From NCBI RefSeq assembly GCF_022554085.1, contig NZ_JAKFYR010000001.1, forward strand, positions 620,001 through 684,000: a stretch of DNA of 64,000 nucleotides, given 5' to 3'. Position 1 is the first letter of the stretch. Each line of letters opens with the position of its first letter. The translations under genes and the position numbers were made by a program. Positions 33,573 through 43,123 of the stretch are shown one piece after another. Below the pieces are notes generated by a model. The model saw only the letters and a program-made list of their open reading frames with translations. It did no database searches and had not been told where the DNA came from. This stretch comes from Rhodococcus sp. CH91 (GTDB lineage Bacteria > Actinomycetota > Actinomycetes > Mycobacteriales > Mycobacteriaceae).

Positions 33573-35122
33573 ACGGTGCGCACCGCGGTGTCCATCGGGA
33601 AGCGAACCTGTGTGTCGCCGAACATCAATCGGGTGGCCACCTCGACAGCCCCGGTGATGTGCGACGACGCGAGTTCCGGGTTGCCGGTGTGGACCACCAC
33701 CTCGTCGTGCTGAAAGAACACCAGCTCTCCGGCCTCCGGATCGGAGATGAGACGGCGCCGCAACTCTGCCAGCAGGCACAACGCCCACTCCGCCGCAGTG
33801 GCCTGCACGACGAAATTCCGGGTGAACCGGCCCCGTGCGTGCGTGTCGCCGTGCGAATGGAATCCGTCCGGCGCGGGTGGGCACGCCCGGCCCAGCCACG
33901 AGTGGACCACCTCACCCCGCTCGCCCGCACGAGCCGCACGTTCGACGAAATCGACTGCGGTCGGGAAACTCCGGCGAAGTATCGTCAGCAGAGCTCGTGC
34001 ATCGCCGGATGTCGCTCCGTACAGCACGCCGAGCACCGCGACCTTCGCCTTCGCGCGATCACCGCCGAACGACGTCGCTGCGATGGGGGCGTAGAGATCA
34101 TCGGTGCCGGCCGCAGCCACCATCCGTCGATCGCCGGAGATCGCAGCCAGGATGCGTGGTTCGAGCTGGCCCGCGTCGGCGACGACGAAGGAGCGTCCCG
34201 GTTCGGCCACGACACTCGAACGCAACGCTTTCGGAATCTGCAGAGCACCGCCACCGCGGCTCGCCCACCGTCCCGAGACGACGGCGCCGGGAACGTACAC
34301 GGGCCGGAAGCGATCGTCGTGCACCCAGCTGTCGAGCCAGTGCCAACCGTTCGTGCTGAACAGTTTCGACAGGTCGCGGTGACGCAGTAGCAGCGGGACC
34401 GCCGGATGGTCGATCCGCTCGAGCACGTGCTTGCGGGTGGACTCGACGGCGATGCCTTCTCTGCGAAACGCTTCGAGTACCTCGGTGTGCGATGCGGGAT
34501 TGACCGCACGTCCGAAGGCAGCGCTGATCTCCTCGACGACCTCGGCGATTCGGCTCGGCAGTTCGTGACCGAGGGGCCGCGGCCCGAGGGTGTCTTCGAG
34601 CAGACGACGATGAGCCTGTGCCGAGAACGGCAGGCCGTCGAAACTCATCTCGGCGGCGGCGAGAGTGCCGGCCGACTCGGCAGCGGTGAGCAACTCGAGG
34701 CGGGCGTCGCCGGTGATGGCGCGTCGCTGTGCTGCGAACCGAGCGAGGACCGTCTCGACGTCGATCGCGGGCGCGGCGTCGAAGAGACCCGGACGCTCGT
34801 CGACCGGCTCGTCGGTATCGGGCGGCGGCAGGCCCTTCCGCACAGCCAGAATGGCGCCCGTTGTGGACAGATCGTGGCATCGCCGAACCCGGACGCCGGC
34901 GCGGAGCAGTTCGGGGTACACGGTGGCCGTCGAGGTCCACACCCAGCGGGGACCCGATTCGGCCTCGAGCCGGGCGACTGCCGCAGTCGTGTCGGGATAC
35001 TCGCGTATCGGCCCGAGTGGCTTGCCGGATGGGTCCACGTCGACGACGCTTGCACCGCGACGGTCGTGACCGTCCGCAGGATGGGGAACAACGACCGTAC
35101 GCACCCATACAGTGTGCTCCAT
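33545..35122 (-). CDS. stand-alone family-A DNA polymerase with N-terminal exonuclease-like domain
   Basis: A 525-residue protein of the type named bifunctional 3'-5' exonuclease/DNA polymerase. The polymerase core is present: motif A VADAGQLEPRILA, the O-helix region AKVAVLGVLYGATSG and motif C FFQHDEVVVH with the catalytic Asp/Glu. The N-terminal 150 residues look like a reduced exonuclease domain whose catalytic acids I cannot identify. There is no 5' nuclease domain, so it is not the housekeeping Pol I. Convergent with the alkylation-repair operon, suggesting a role in repair synthesis. Confidence 0.85.
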   Translation of the reverse strand: MEHTVWVRTVVVPHPADGHDRRGASVVDVDPSGKPLGPIREYPDTTAAVARLEAESGPRWVWTSTATVYPELLRAGVRVRRCHDLSTTGAILAVRKGLPPPDTDEPVDERPGLFDAAPAIDVETVLARFAAQRRAITGDARLELLTAAESAGTLAAAEMSFDGLPFSAQAHRRLLEDTLGPRPLGHELPSRIAEVVEEISAAFGRAVNPASHTEVLEAFRREGIAVESTRKHVLERIDHPAVPLLLRHRDLSKLFSTNGWHWLDSWVHDDRFRPVYVPGAVVSGRWASRGGGALQIPKALRSSVVAEPGRSFVVADAGQLEPRILAAISGDRRMVAAAGTDDLYAPIAATSFGGDRAKAKVAVLGVLYGATSGDARALLTILRRSFPTAVDFVERAARAGERGEVVHSWLGRACPPAPDGFHSHGDTHARGRFTRNFVVQATAAEWALCLLAELRRRLISDPEAGELVFFQHDEVVVHTGNPELASSHITGAVEVATRLMFGDTQVRFPMDTAVRTVYAEDSGDE

Positions 35123-35208
35123 CACTCCGACAGGGCTCGACGCGCCGTAACCCCGCTAATCACCCTCGAATTCACCCGAATCGAGGGGGACCTCGATAGG
35201 TACCGGCA

Positions 35209-36696
35209 CTAGCGTGCTGGATGTGGGATCCCGCCGCTACCCCGACGCGCGGCGGGATCCCCGGTTTCTTCCGAGGATTCGCCCGTGAGGATGTGGTCGT
35301 CTTCACGGGGCGGCCCGCCGGTCGCGTCCGCAGGAATCGACGGGCGCCTCCGGGGCAGCATCCCCACGGTGCGCACGGATGCGTCCGGACTCCGGTGGAA
35401 TCCGGTGCGATCGTAGATCCAGGTCACCGCGGCGCCGGCCACGAGGCCGAATGCGAGTCCCGCCAAGGTCATGGCCGCGCCGTGAGCGAGTCCGGCGTCG
35501 AGGCGTCCGTCGAAGTAGAGGATGGCGCGCACCGCGAGGTAGATCTGGTGCATGGGCTCGAATGTCGACAGCCGTTCGAAGAGGATCGGAGTGGCCTCGA
35601 TCGGGATCGTCCCACCGGACGAGGGGAGCCCGAGCACGATGAACACGACCAGGTTCACCAGCAGTCCCGCCGCACCGAAGATCGACATCACCGCCAGCGA
35701 CGTGATGCCCACCGCCGAGATCGCGAGTGCTCCGTATTCCCACAGGAGCAGTGCGCGTGGTGCCGGCATACCGAGTCCGGTGGCGATCCACAGATACAAC
35801 GCCGAGACGATCATCGACATGATGATCGTGATGCCCCACTTGAGCATCAGGACCTGCACTCGCGACATCCGGGTGGTTTCCTTCGCGATGTAGAGAGGAC
35901 CGTATTCGGCGGGTACGAATCCGAGATTGCTGTCCACGACCGCGTTGATGATGGTGGCACCGGTGAACCCGGCCAGGATCAGCAGCAAGGTGTAGAAGAA
36001 GGCGGACAGGCCCGCGCCGGTCCCGTCCGGCAGTGGTTTGTGTTCGACGGTGAGCGCGTCGATCGGTTGGGAGAGTGTCAGCCCGCTCGCCCCGGAGAGT
36101 TGCAGGTCGGGCGCGGTCTCGGCGAGCGTCGCGTCGACCCTTCCGATCAGTTCCTCGCCGACGGAGTCGTTGACGGTCCCGAGCGCGCGGTCGCCGATGG
36201 TCGTCACGATGCCCGTGGCGAACGCCCCCGTTCGCGGGTTCGTGTACAGGGTGATGATCGGTTTCTCGATGTCGCCGGGCACGACCGAGGCCTGCGCGAG
36301 GATCGAGATGCGCTTGGTGAAGTCGCTGGGGATGACGATCGCCCCGTACAGACTGCCGTCGTCGAGTCCGTCCTGGGCGGCCGCGATCCCCATCGGGCGC
36401 AGGTCGATCTGCTCGGGGTCGACGCCGTCGAGGATTCCCTCGGTGATCCGGTCTCCGAAGTTGCTCCGTTCGTCCGATCCGGGCAGTACATCGCCGACGT
36501 CCTGATTGACGATGGCCATGGGGAACTGTCTCAGGTTCTCACTCGGATCGAGGAGCGCACCGAGATAGAAGTAGGCCAGGGCGCTCATCACCGCCGCCAC
36601 GACGGCGAAGGGCGCGAACCAGAAGTGCGCGCTTCGCAGTGTGCCGTGATGCGGGTCGGTCGACGACTGGAGTGAACTCACCCGTCGATTGTGCAC
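35209..36696 (-). CDS. YhgE/Pip-like (DUF3533) ABC-2-type membrane protein
   Basis: A 495-residue integral membrane protein: one N-terminal helix (FWFAPFAVVAAVMSALAYFYLG), a large extracellular domain of about 170 residues (MAIVNQDVGDVLPG ... SLYGAIVIPSDFT), then five further helices and a polar tail. This layout is that of YhgE/Pip or SNG1-type proteins related to ABC-2 permeases; some are phage-infection or drug-export proteins. No ATPase gene is adjacent. The start may be GTG 36696 or 36681. A strong hairpin lies within its last codons. Confidence 0.75.
   Translation of the reverse strand: MHNRRVSSLQSSTDPHHGTLRSAHFWFAPFAVVAAVMSALAYFYLGALLDPSENLRQFPMAIVNQDVGDVLPGSDERSNFGDRITEGILDGVDPEQIDLRPMGIAAAQDGLDDGSLYGAIVIPSDFTKRISILAQASVVPGDIEKPIITLYTNPRTGAFATGIVTTIGDRALGTVNDSVGEELIGRVDATLAETAPDLQLSGASGLTLSQPIDALTVEHKPLPDGTGAGLSAFFYTLLLILAGFTGATIINAVVDSNLGFVPAEYGPLYIAKETTRMSRVQVLMLKWGITIIMSMIVSALYLWIATGLGMPAPRALLLWEYGALAISAVGITSLAVMSIFGAAGLLVNLVVFIVLGLPSSGGTIPIEATPILFERLSTFEPMHQIYLAVRAILYFDGRLDAGLAHGAAMTLAGLAFGLVAGAAVTWIYDRTGFHRSPDASVRTVGMLPRRRPSIPADATGGPPREDDHILTGESSEETGDPAARRGSGGIPHPAR
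35225..35261 (-). terminator. perfect 12-bp hairpin inside the 3' end of the DUF3533 gene
   Basis: GGGATCCCGCCG and CGGCGGGATCCC pair without mismatch around a 13-base loop, about 15 bases before the stop of the gene. It probably serves as the terminator, overlapping the last codons. Confidence 0.5.
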
Positions 36697-36734
36697 ACAC
36701 TCGTGTGCCGTTCGGGGATTCAGTGCTCGAACAC

Positions 36735-36766
36735 ACGTGAGAGCGTCCGTGCGGGACGTCTCACGT
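36735..36766 (-). terminator. hairpin terminator downstream of the IclR gene
   Basis: ACGTGAGA-CGTCC pairs with GGACG-TCTCACGT (13 base pairs, one bulged G, five-base loop), starting 18 bases after the IclR stop on the minus strand. Confidence 0.6.
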
Positions 36767-36783
36767 CTGCCGGTGATGCCCGG

Positions 36784-37518
36784 TCACCGCAACAGTTCAC
36801 CGAGGGCCGAGGCCGCCGACATCACGGCCGACGCGAGCCGGGTCTCGTCGTCGGCCTCGAAGACCGAGACGCCGATCGCGGCCTGGGTGCCGCCGGCGCG
36901 GCTCGGTACTGCCGCCGAGATTCCGATGGTGGTGGAGACGACCTCTCCGGCGGAGATCGCGTAACCCATCCGGCGCGCACGCGTCACTTCCGGGCGTTCG
37001 TCGGGACGTGGAGGCAGCGACCCCAGAATGGCCAGGCCCGCCGAGCCGCGATCCAGAGGATGAACCTGTCCCGGACGGAAGGCGATGTGGACATCGGATC
37101 GTCGAGGCTCTATCACCATCATCGCGCGGACCGTGGTGTCGGATTCGCGGACGACCAGGTGGGCGGTGGCCTCGACGCTGTCGGCGAGATCCTCGAGGAT
37201 GGGCCGGGCGAGAGTTCTCAGGTCCTGCTCGACGGATTCGGCCAGTGCCACCAGGCCGGTGTCCAGGGAGATCCGCTTGTGGTCGTCCCTGCGGCACAGG
37301 CGGTGCGCTTCGAGGGTCCGGACGAGTCTGTGGGCGACCGTGCGATGCACCCCCAGGTTCTCGGCGATCTCGCTGACCGACAAGCCGTTCGGGGTGCGTG
37401 CGAGCAGTTCGAGGATCTCGAGACCGTTGTGGAGTGTCTTCGACATTCCCGCATCCGGCTCGATCCGGGGGAGTTCGATGTGCCCTGTTTGTGCAGGAAT
37501 TTCCCGGTTCTGTGTCAT
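36784..37518 (-). CDS. IclR-family transcriptional regulator
   Basis: A 244-residue IclR protein: winged HTH LEILELLARTPNGLSVSEIAE, GVHRTVAHRLVRTLEAHRL, then the ligand-binding domain ending with AISAGEVVSTTIGISAAV. ATG 37518 follows ACGGGAG; the upstream frame to 37632 runs across the divergent promoter and is rejected. It faces the catabolic cluster at 37626-42542, with a palindromic site between, and is the likely local regulator responding to a ring-derived acid. Confidence 0.9.
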   Translation of the reverse strand: MTQNREIPAQTGHIELPRIEPDAGMSKTLHNGLEILELLARTPNGLSVSEIAENLGVHRTVAHRLVRTLEAHRLCRRDDHKRISLDTGLVALAESVEQDLRTLARPILEDLADSVEATAHLVVRESDTTVRAMMVIEPRRSDVHIAFRPGQVHPLDRGSAGLAILGSLPPRPDERPEVTRARRMGYAISAGEVVSTTIGISAAVPSRAGGTQAAIGVSVFEADDETRLASAVMSAASALGELLR

Positions 37519-37572
37519 GACTCCCGTTACCTCTCTTGACGCCTGTGAACTGTAACACCTAACATTTTCGTT

Positions 37573-37600
37573 AATCGCACAGCTCGTGCGATTATCGCAC
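37573..37600. promoter_or_regulatory. IclR operator candidate: inverted repeat plus third half-site
   Basis: AATCGCAC at 37573-37580 and GTGCGATT at 37586-37593 form a perfect 8-bp inverted repeat with a 5-base spacer; ATCGCAC recurs at 37594-37600. It lies between the divergent IclR gene and the first gene of the catabolic operon. Confidence 0.65.
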
Positions 37601-37625
37601 ACAAGACGAACGGTTCTCGTACGAC

Positions 37626-38057
37626 ATGACACGGACTGACGACAGCGTGGACGCGGCGACGCTCGCCTGTATCCACCAGCTCTACGGGCGGCAGAGCCAC
37701 CTCATCGACGGCGGTTCCGCTCGCGAATGGGCCGAGACGTTCACCCCCGACGGTGAGTTCTGCTCACCCAGCTATCCGGCGCCCGTGACAGGTGCCGGCG
37801 AGCTCGAGGATTTCGCCGAGCGTTTCCACGCGGGAGCGCAGGCGGCAGGGGAAGTGCACCGGCACGTCGTCACCGATCTCGCGGTGTACCGCGTCGACGA
37901 CGACACCCTGCGAGTCCGCGCCTACCTGCAGATCGTGGCCACCGCGCGAGGTGGGGAATCCCGACTCGTCCGGTTCACCAGCATCGACGACCGCGTCGTC
38001 CGGATCGACGGCGAATGGCGCATCGCCCGCCGTGTCGTCTCCCGCGACGACAGCTGA
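37626..38057 (+). CDS. NTF2/SnoaL-like protein
   Basis: A 143-residue SnoaL_4-type cone-fold protein: helices at the start (LACIHQLYGRQSHLIDGG), WAETFTPDGEF, RHVVTDLAVYRVDDDTLRVRAYLQI and IDGEWRIARRVV. Such proteins include small isomerases, dehydratases and ring-hydroxylating-dioxygenase beta-like subunits. First gene of the IclR-linked cluster; in that setting a dehydratase or isomerase acting on a cyclic intermediate is plausible but unproven. Confidence 0.75.
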   Translation: MTRTDDSVDAATLACIHQLYGRQSHLIDGGSAREWAETFTPDGEFCSPSYPAPVTGAGELEDFAERFHAGAQAAGEVHRHVVTDLAVYRVDDDTLRVRAYLQIVATARGGESRLVRFTSIDDRVVRIDGEWRIARRVVSRDDS

Positions 38058-38106
38058 CCGTCGCACCTTTTCTCGTATTCGTTTCACATTCCCGGAGGAA
38101 GTAGCC

Positions 38107-38937
38107 ATGACCGAAGACACCCAGAACCCCGGCCGTACCGTCACCACGCCGGTTACCGCCGTGTACCCGGAGTTGGAGCACAAGGTCGCCGTCATCACCG
38201 GCGCGGCCCGCGGGATGGGTGCCCAGTTCGCGCACGGGCTGGCCGCGCGTGGAGTGAACGTCGTGGGCGGTGACATCAACGACGTCCAGATGAAGGAGAC
38301 GGCGGAGCAGATCAATGCCGAACTCGCGGCCGAATCCTTCTCGGAGAAGCCCGGGCTCGTGGTGGGGGCGTGCATCGACGTCACCGACCCCGACGAGCAC
38401 GAAGCGCTCGCCCAGCGCGCGCTGCGGGAGTTCGGCCGTATCGACTTCTGGATCAACAACGCCGGCATCTTCCCGTTCGCGCTCGCGGAGGAGATCTCCA
38501 GGGAACAGATCTCGGCGACGCTGGACGTCAACGTCGAGGGTGTGCTGTTCGGTGCTCAAGCCGCGGCCCGGCACATGGAGCCCGGCGGAGCGATCGTGAA
38601 CATGTCGTCGGTGTCGGCATTGCGGGTGCGCAAGGGTCGCGGCGCGTACTGCGCGTCGAAGGCGGCGGTTGCCCACCTCACCGAATCCCTCGCAGTCGAA
38701 TTCGGTGACAAGGGGATTCGTGTCAACTCCATCGCACCCGGATACATCGACACGGAGATGACCCGGTGGGTCCAGGACGATCCGGCTGCCCTGAAGCACG
38801 CGCTCGACGTCGTGCCGCTGCACCGTCTCGGCTCCCCCGAAGAGGTCTTCGGTCCGCTGCTGTTCCTGCTCTCCGACAGTGCCCGCTACGTCACCGGACA
38901 CTCGATCGCCGTCGACGGCGGATCGCGTCATGTCTGA
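38107..38937 (+). CDS. short-chain dehydrogenase (first of two in the IclR cluster)
   Basis: A 276-residue SDR with an extra N-terminal leader of about 25 residues before [24 protein letters not shown], Ser in NMSSVSA, and YCASK follow, with the C-terminal [23 protein letters not shown] before ATG 38107. Its end overlaps the next SDR gene by 8 bases. Likely oxidises a ring hydroxyl to a ketone. Confidence 0.87.
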   Translation: MTEDTQNPGRTVTTPVTAVYPELEHKVAVITGAARGMGAQFAHGLAARGVNVVGGDINDVQMKETAEQINAELAAESFSEKPGLVVGACIDVTDPDEHEALAQRALREFGRIDFWINNAGIFPFALAEEISREQISATLDVNVEGVLFGAQAAARHMEPGGAIVNMSSVSALRVRKGRGAYCASKAAVAHLTESLAVEFGDKGIRVNSIAPGYIDTEMTRWVQDDPAALKHALDVVPLHRLGSPEEVFGPLLFLLSDSARYVTGHSIAVDGGSRHV

Positions 38938-39727
38938 TTCCGTCGTGGAAGCTGTGCACTACCCGTCCGTCGTCCTCGTCACGGGTGCGGCCTCGGGCAT
39001 GGGAGCCAACCACTCCCGAGCGCTCGGTGCCCGCGGCGTGCACGTATGCCTGGCCGACCTCCACGACGCGTCCGCTCTGGCCGACGAGATCGTCTCCGCG
39101 GGCGGATCTGCATCGGCGCACGAACTGGATGTCGCCGATCCGGTGGCCTGGGAGCGCGTGGTCGACGAAATCCGCACGCAGCGTGGAGAACTCGGCGGTC
39201 TGGTGAACAACGCCGGAATCTCGCGGCGGCTCGAGTTCATGGACACCCCGGACGACGTCTGGGAACTGACCATGCGTATCAACCTGTTCGGCCCGTTCTA
39301 CGGCATGAAAGCCGTCGCTCCGCTCATGCGTGAGAGCGGTGGCGGCTCCATCGTCAACATCTCGTCGATCTCCGGACAGATCGGGTACTTCTCTCCGGCC
39401 TATTCGTCGAGCAAATGGGGTCTGCGGGGGCTGTCCAAATCGGCCGCGGGGAACTTCGCGCGCTGGGGCATCCGGGTCAACTCGGTGCATCCGGGACTCG
39501 TCGGCACACCCCTGCTCGGCGGCGCCGACGCCTTCGTCGACGCAGCGCTGAACAGCGTGCCCGCCGGCCGGATGGCCACGGTCGACGAGATCACCGACGC
39601 CGTGTTGTTCCTGCTGTCCGATCGCTCGAGCTACATGACGGGCAGTGAAGTGACCGTCGACGGCGGAATGACGTCCAACGGCCTCTACCACCGCATCATC
39701 GCGGAGACGGGAGATGAACTCTCATGA
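38930..39727 (+). CDS. short-chain dehydrogenase (second of two in the IclR cluster)
   Basis: A 265-residue [24 protein letters not shown], Ser in NISSISG, YSSSK and [16 protein letters not shown] 38930 lies inside the end of the previous gene and its stop overlaps the flavoprotein gene, showing tight co-translation. With its sister it may act on two stereoisomers or two positions of the same ring. Confidence 0.87.
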   Translation: MSDSVVEAVHYPSVVLVTGAASGMGANHSRALGARGVHVCLADLHDASALADEIVSAGGSASAHELDVADPVAWERVVDEIRTQRGELGGLVNNAGISRRLEFMDTPDDVWELTMRINLFGPFYGMKAVAPLMRESGGGSIVNISSISGQIGYFSPAYSSSKWGLRGLSKSAAGNFARWGIRVNSVHPGLVGTPLLGGADAFVDAALNSVPAGRMATVDEITDAVLFLLSDRSSYMTGSEVTVDGGMTSNGLYHRIIAETGDELS

Positions 39728-41175
39728 ACGACGACATCATCGACGTCGTAGTGATCGGTGGCGGCGGCGCCGGTCTGGCCGCTGCCGTCTCGGCAGCCGA
39801 AGCCGGTGCGAGCGTGCTGTTGTTCGAATCAGAGACCGAACTCGGCGGCTCGACCCAGTTGTCCGCAGGACTGTTCACTGCAGCGGGGACGAGCGTGCAG
39901 CGCGGCCTCGGTATCGAGGACTCGGCCGAGAAGTTCTTCCAGCACTACATGGATCTGAACCAGTGGGTGCTCGCGCCCGGACTGGTCCGCGCATTCTGCG
40001 AGAACGCGGGCCCGACTCTCGAATGGCTGATCGGGCTGGGCGTCGAGATCCCGGCACGGGAATCGTCGAACGCGCACATGCCCGGACTGTGTCAGGCCGG
40101 CGTCGAGGACGTGTGGCGCGGTCATGTGCCGAAGGACCAGGGCTACGGTCTCGTGCAGACGCTCGACCGGGCCCGTCGCGCGCACGGCGTGGAAGCGGTG
40201 CTGGGCACACGCGTCCAGCGGCTGCTCGTCGAGGACGGGCGTGTGGTGGGTGTCGTCGCCGACGACATCGAGGTTCGTGCCCATGCCGTCGTGGTCGCCT
40301 CCGGTGGCTTCGCGCAGAACCGCGACCTGCTCGAACAGTACTATCCGTATCCGCTCGGAGCGGGCGAGTCGCTGTTCGTCGTCGCCGCATCCGGCAGTCG
40401 CGGTGATCATTTCCGGTTCGGAGAGCAGGTCCGTTCGGCGATCACGGGCAAGGACTGGGGGCTGACCATGCCCACCGCATACTTCCAGCGCTACCACCAC
40501 TGGCAGGCCGGTTTCCCGCCCAAGTCGCGGGTGTACGTCAACGCATCCGGTCGTCGATTCATGGACGAGGACGCCTCCTACGCGGTGTCCGGTGGCCTCA
40601 TGGATCTTCAGGACGGTCCCGTGTGGGCGATCTTCGACGAGAAGGCACGCACCGGTCTGCCGTCCGGATACACCGACTGGGACGCCGACCGCATCGCCGA
40701 GGAGGCCGACGCCGGTCGCACCCTGCGCGCCGGCAATCTCCCCGAACTCGCCGAGCTCATCGGGGTGCCGGCAGACGCGCTGGTCGCCACGATCGAACGC
40801 TGGAACAACCAGTTGCCCAACGGAATCGATGACGACTTCCTTCGGCACCGCACACTCGCCAACAAAGGCTCCACCTCGAATCCCGACCCCATCGTGGAGG
40901 GACCGTTCTACGCGGCACGTATGCTGCCCGCCGAACTGGTCTGCACCCACGCCGGACTCGAGATCAACCGAAACGCAGAAGTTCTCGACACGATCGGGAA
41001 CGTCGTACCCGGGCTGTACGCGGCCGGGGAAGCGGGCGCCGGCATCCTCGGCCTCCGTTATGTCGGTGGCGGCAATGCCGTCGCCAATGCACTGACCATG
41101 GGCCGTATCGCGGGTCGCAATGCGGCGCGGTCGGCTGTATCCGGCGCCGCTCCACGCGCCGAACTCGGCGTGTGA
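39724..41175 (+). CDS. FAD-dependent dehydrogenase of the fumarate reductase/KstD type
   Basis: A 483-residue flavoprotein: [21 protein letters not shown] as FAD motif, [11 protein letters not shown], late FAD contacts [34 protein letters not shown]. The arrangement is that of flavoproteins that desaturate a ring ketone next to the carbonyl (3-ketosteroid dehydrogenase, 4-oxocyclohexanecarboxylate desaturase) or reduce fumarate-like bonds. ATG 39724 overlaps the SDR stop. Following two SDRs, dehydrogenation of a cyclic ketone toward an aromatic ring is the best inference. Confidence 0.85.
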   Translation: MNDDIIDVVVIGGGGAGLAAAVSAAEAGASVLLFESETELGGSTQLSAGLFTAAGTSVQRGLGIEDSAEKFFQHYMDLNQWVLAPGLVRAFCENAGPTLEWLIGLGVEIPARESSNAHMPGLCQAGVEDVWRGHVPKDQGYGLVQTLDRARRAHGVEAVLGTRVQRLLVEDGRVVGVVADDIEVRAHAVVVASGGFAQNRDLLEQYYPYPLGAGESLFVVAASGSRGDHFRFGEQVRSAITGKDWGLTMPTAYFQRYHHWQAGFPPKSRVYVNASGRRFMDEDASYAVSGGLMDLQDGPVWAIFDEKARTGLPSGYTDWDADRIAEEADAGRTLRAGNLPELAELIGVPADALVATIERWNNQLPNGIDDDFLRHRTLANKGSTSNPDPIVEGPFYAARMLPAELVCTHAGLEINRNAEVLDTIGNVVPGLYAAGEAGAGILGLRYVGGGNAVANALTMGRIAGRNAARSAVSGAAPRAELGV

Positions 41176-41210
41176 CGCCGTCTCCCCTCACACTCGAAAA
41201 GGACACGAAC

Positions 41211-42542
41211 ATGCTCGGATCGGATGCGGTATCACCCGCGGAGAGTCCAGCCCAGGCCGGCACTCCCCAGCCGAAGCAGTCGACGACGAAGGTCATTCGT
41301 GCTGCCGTGGTGGGCACCATCGTCGAGTACTACGACTTCGGTATCTACGGCTACATGGCGACGATGGTCGCTACCTTGTTCTTCGTCGCCGAAGACGAGA
41401 CCGCGGCCCTGCTGGGCACGTTCGCGGCGTTCGCGGTGGCGTTCTTCCTCCGGGTGCCCGGTGGCATCTTCTTCGGGCACATCGGTGACAAATACGGCCG
41501 GAAGAACGCCCTGTCGTGGACGATCCTGCTGATGGTCGTCGCGACGGCGGCCATGGGCCTGATGCCCACCTACGCCACCCTGGGCGTGTGGGCGACCGTC
41601 ATGCTCGTGCTCGCACGCTGCCTGCAGGGCTTCGCCGCAGGTGGTGAGCTCGGTGGTGCGAACGCATTCGTCTCGGAGTCCGCGCCCACCCGCTGGCGCG
41701 CCACGCAGACGTCGCTGGTCAACTCCGGTACCTATCTCGGTTCGCTCGTCGCCTCCCTGGTCGCGCTCGGTATCACCACGATCTTCACCGAGGAGCAGAT
41801 CCTCGAGTGGGCGTGGCGCATTCCCTTCCTGCTCAGCGTCGTCATCGGTGTCGTCGGCATCTGGATCCGTAACCATCTCGAGGACACCCCGCAGTTCGAG
41901 GAACTCGCGGACAAGGGCGAGACGAAGAAGCTGCCCATCGCCGAACTGCTGAAGACGTCCGGCGGAAGCGTCGTCAAGATCATCCTGCTCGGTGCGCTCA
42001 TCATCGGCGGTTACTACATCGCCTCGGTGTACGCCGCGACCTACCTGCAGACCACCGGCGGCCTGTCGTCGTCCGTCGCCTTCCTGTCGACATGCCTCGC
42101 GCTGATCCTCGGCGTGATCACGCTGCCGATCTCGGGTTATCTCGCGGACAAGTACGGGCGCAAGCCGGTGCTGTTCGCCGGTAGCGCGGCCTCCGCAGTG
42201 GTGGGTGTCCCGATGTTCATGCTGATGTCGGGCGGGACGGTCTGGCAGGCGATCGTCGGCCAGTCGGTGCTGTTCATCTGCGTCTCGGTGGTCAACGGAG
42301 CGTCCTTCGTGACCTACGTGGAAATGCTCAAGGCATCGGTGCGCTACAGCGGTATCGCGCTCGGCAACAACGTCACGAACATGTGCCTCGGTGGTACCGC
42401 CCCGTTCATCGCGACGTGGCTGATCGACGTCACCGGAAACTCGCTGGCACCGGCCGGATACTTCGTGTTCTGCGCCCTGCTCACTCTGGGAGCCGTCTTC
42501 TTCATCGAGGAGACGAAGGGCATCGAACTGCGCACGGACTGA
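41211..42542 (+). CDS. MHS-family major facilitator transporter
   Basis: A 443-residue, about 12-helix proton symporter. The N-terminal VGTIVEYYDFGIYGYMA, the two loop motifs GDKYGRKNAL and ADKYGRKPVL, and GFAAGGELGG are characteristic of the metabolite:H+ symporter family (ShiA, ProP, KgtP). AAAAGGAC precedes ATG 41211. As the last gene of the IclR cluster it probably imports the carboxylated ring substrate degraded by the cluster. Confidence 0.9.
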   Translation: MLGSDAVSPAESPAQAGTPQPKQSTTKVIRAAVVGTIVEYYDFGIYGYMATMVATLFFVAEDETAALLGTFAAFAVAFFLRVPGGIFFGHIGDKYGRKNALSWTILLMVVATAAMGLMPTYATLGVWATVMLVLARCLQGFAAGGELGGANAFVSESAPTRWRATQTSLVNSGTYLGSLVASLVALGITTIFTEEQILEWAWRIPFLLSVVIGVVGIWIRNHLEDTPQFEELADKGETKKLPIAELLKTSGGSVVKIILLGALIIGGYYIASVYAATYLQTTGGLSSSVAFLSTCLALILGVITLPISGYLADKYGRKPVLFAGSAASAVVGVPMFMLMSGGTVWQAIVGQSVLFICVSVVNGASFVTYVEMLKASVRYSGIALGNNVTNMCLGGTAPFIATWLIDVTGNSLAPAGYFVFCALLTLGAVFFIEETKGIELRTD

Positions 42543-42559
42543 CGACGACCCGTGCCCAC

Positions 42560-42595
42560 GGAATTGCCGGTACCCGTCGGGGGACCGGCAATTCC
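42560..42595 (+). terminator. terminator of the IclR-regulated operon
   Basis: GGAATTGCCGGT and ACCGGCAATTCC pair perfectly over 12 bp with a 12-base loop, starting 17 bases after the transporter stop. Confidence 0.8.
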
Positions 42596-42661
42596 GGCGT
42601 TCGTGGGGCAGATTCCGACGGTCCGTGATTCGATGTCCCGAACACACGGACGGAGGGGGCG

Positions 42662-43069
42662 ATGGCAATGGGTTCTGCCCGATCTCGAAAGGGCCTGCGC
42701 GCAGGAGTGATCGCCGTGCTCGCGGGGGGAGCCGTCCTCGGGGGCGCGGGCGTGGCTGCGGCCCAGGACGAATGGCCGGTCCCACGTCCGGACAGTCCCG
42801 TGTACGTCTTCGAGGCCGACCACTGGCTGACCCCGGACAACCCGGCCTACTGGAACCCCTTGGTGAACGAACCCCGGCTGACCTCGCCGTTCGGCACGAG
42901 CACCCGCATCGTGTGCCAGGGCTTCCACGGTGTGACGACTGCCTGCTGGCAGGCCGACCTCGAAGGCCGGCCCCACAAGCTCGAGCGTCTGCCCGCGAAC
43001 CTGCCCAACGTGACGGGGTCGAGCGCACCGGGCGGCGGTGTCGGGCACTTCGTGTACCCGGTCTTCTGA
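42662..43069 (+). CDS. small secreted protein of unknown function
   Basis: A 135-residue protein with a signal peptide: basic MAMGSARSRKGLRAG, hydrophobic core VIAVLAGGAVLGGAGV, cleavage at AAA-QDEW. The mature part is rich in Pro, Trp and Asn with two Cys (VCQGF and ACWQA) that could form a disulfide. GGAGGGGGCG precedes ATG 42662. No family recognised. Confidence 0.7.
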   Translation: MAMGSARSRKGLRAGVIAVLAGGAVLGGAGVAAAQDEWPVPRPDSPVYVFEADHWLTPDNPAYWNPLVNEPRLTSPFGTSTRIVCQGFHGVTTACWQADLEGRPHKLERLPANLPNVTGSSAPGGGVGHFVYPVF

Positions 43070-43079
43070 ACCGATCAGA

Positions 43080-43099
43080 TAGTAAATGGATGAATTAAC
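43080..43099. promoter_or_regulatory. candidate MarR site upstream of the marR gene
   Basis: TAGTAAATGGATGAATTAAC contains the half-sites TAGTAAAT and ATTAAC that recur inverted in the hmgA promoter at 43697-43713, with different spacing. It lies 25-45 bases before the MarR start. Confidence 0.4.
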
Positions 43100-43123
43100 A
43101 ATGCCCTGCGGTACTGTGACCGC

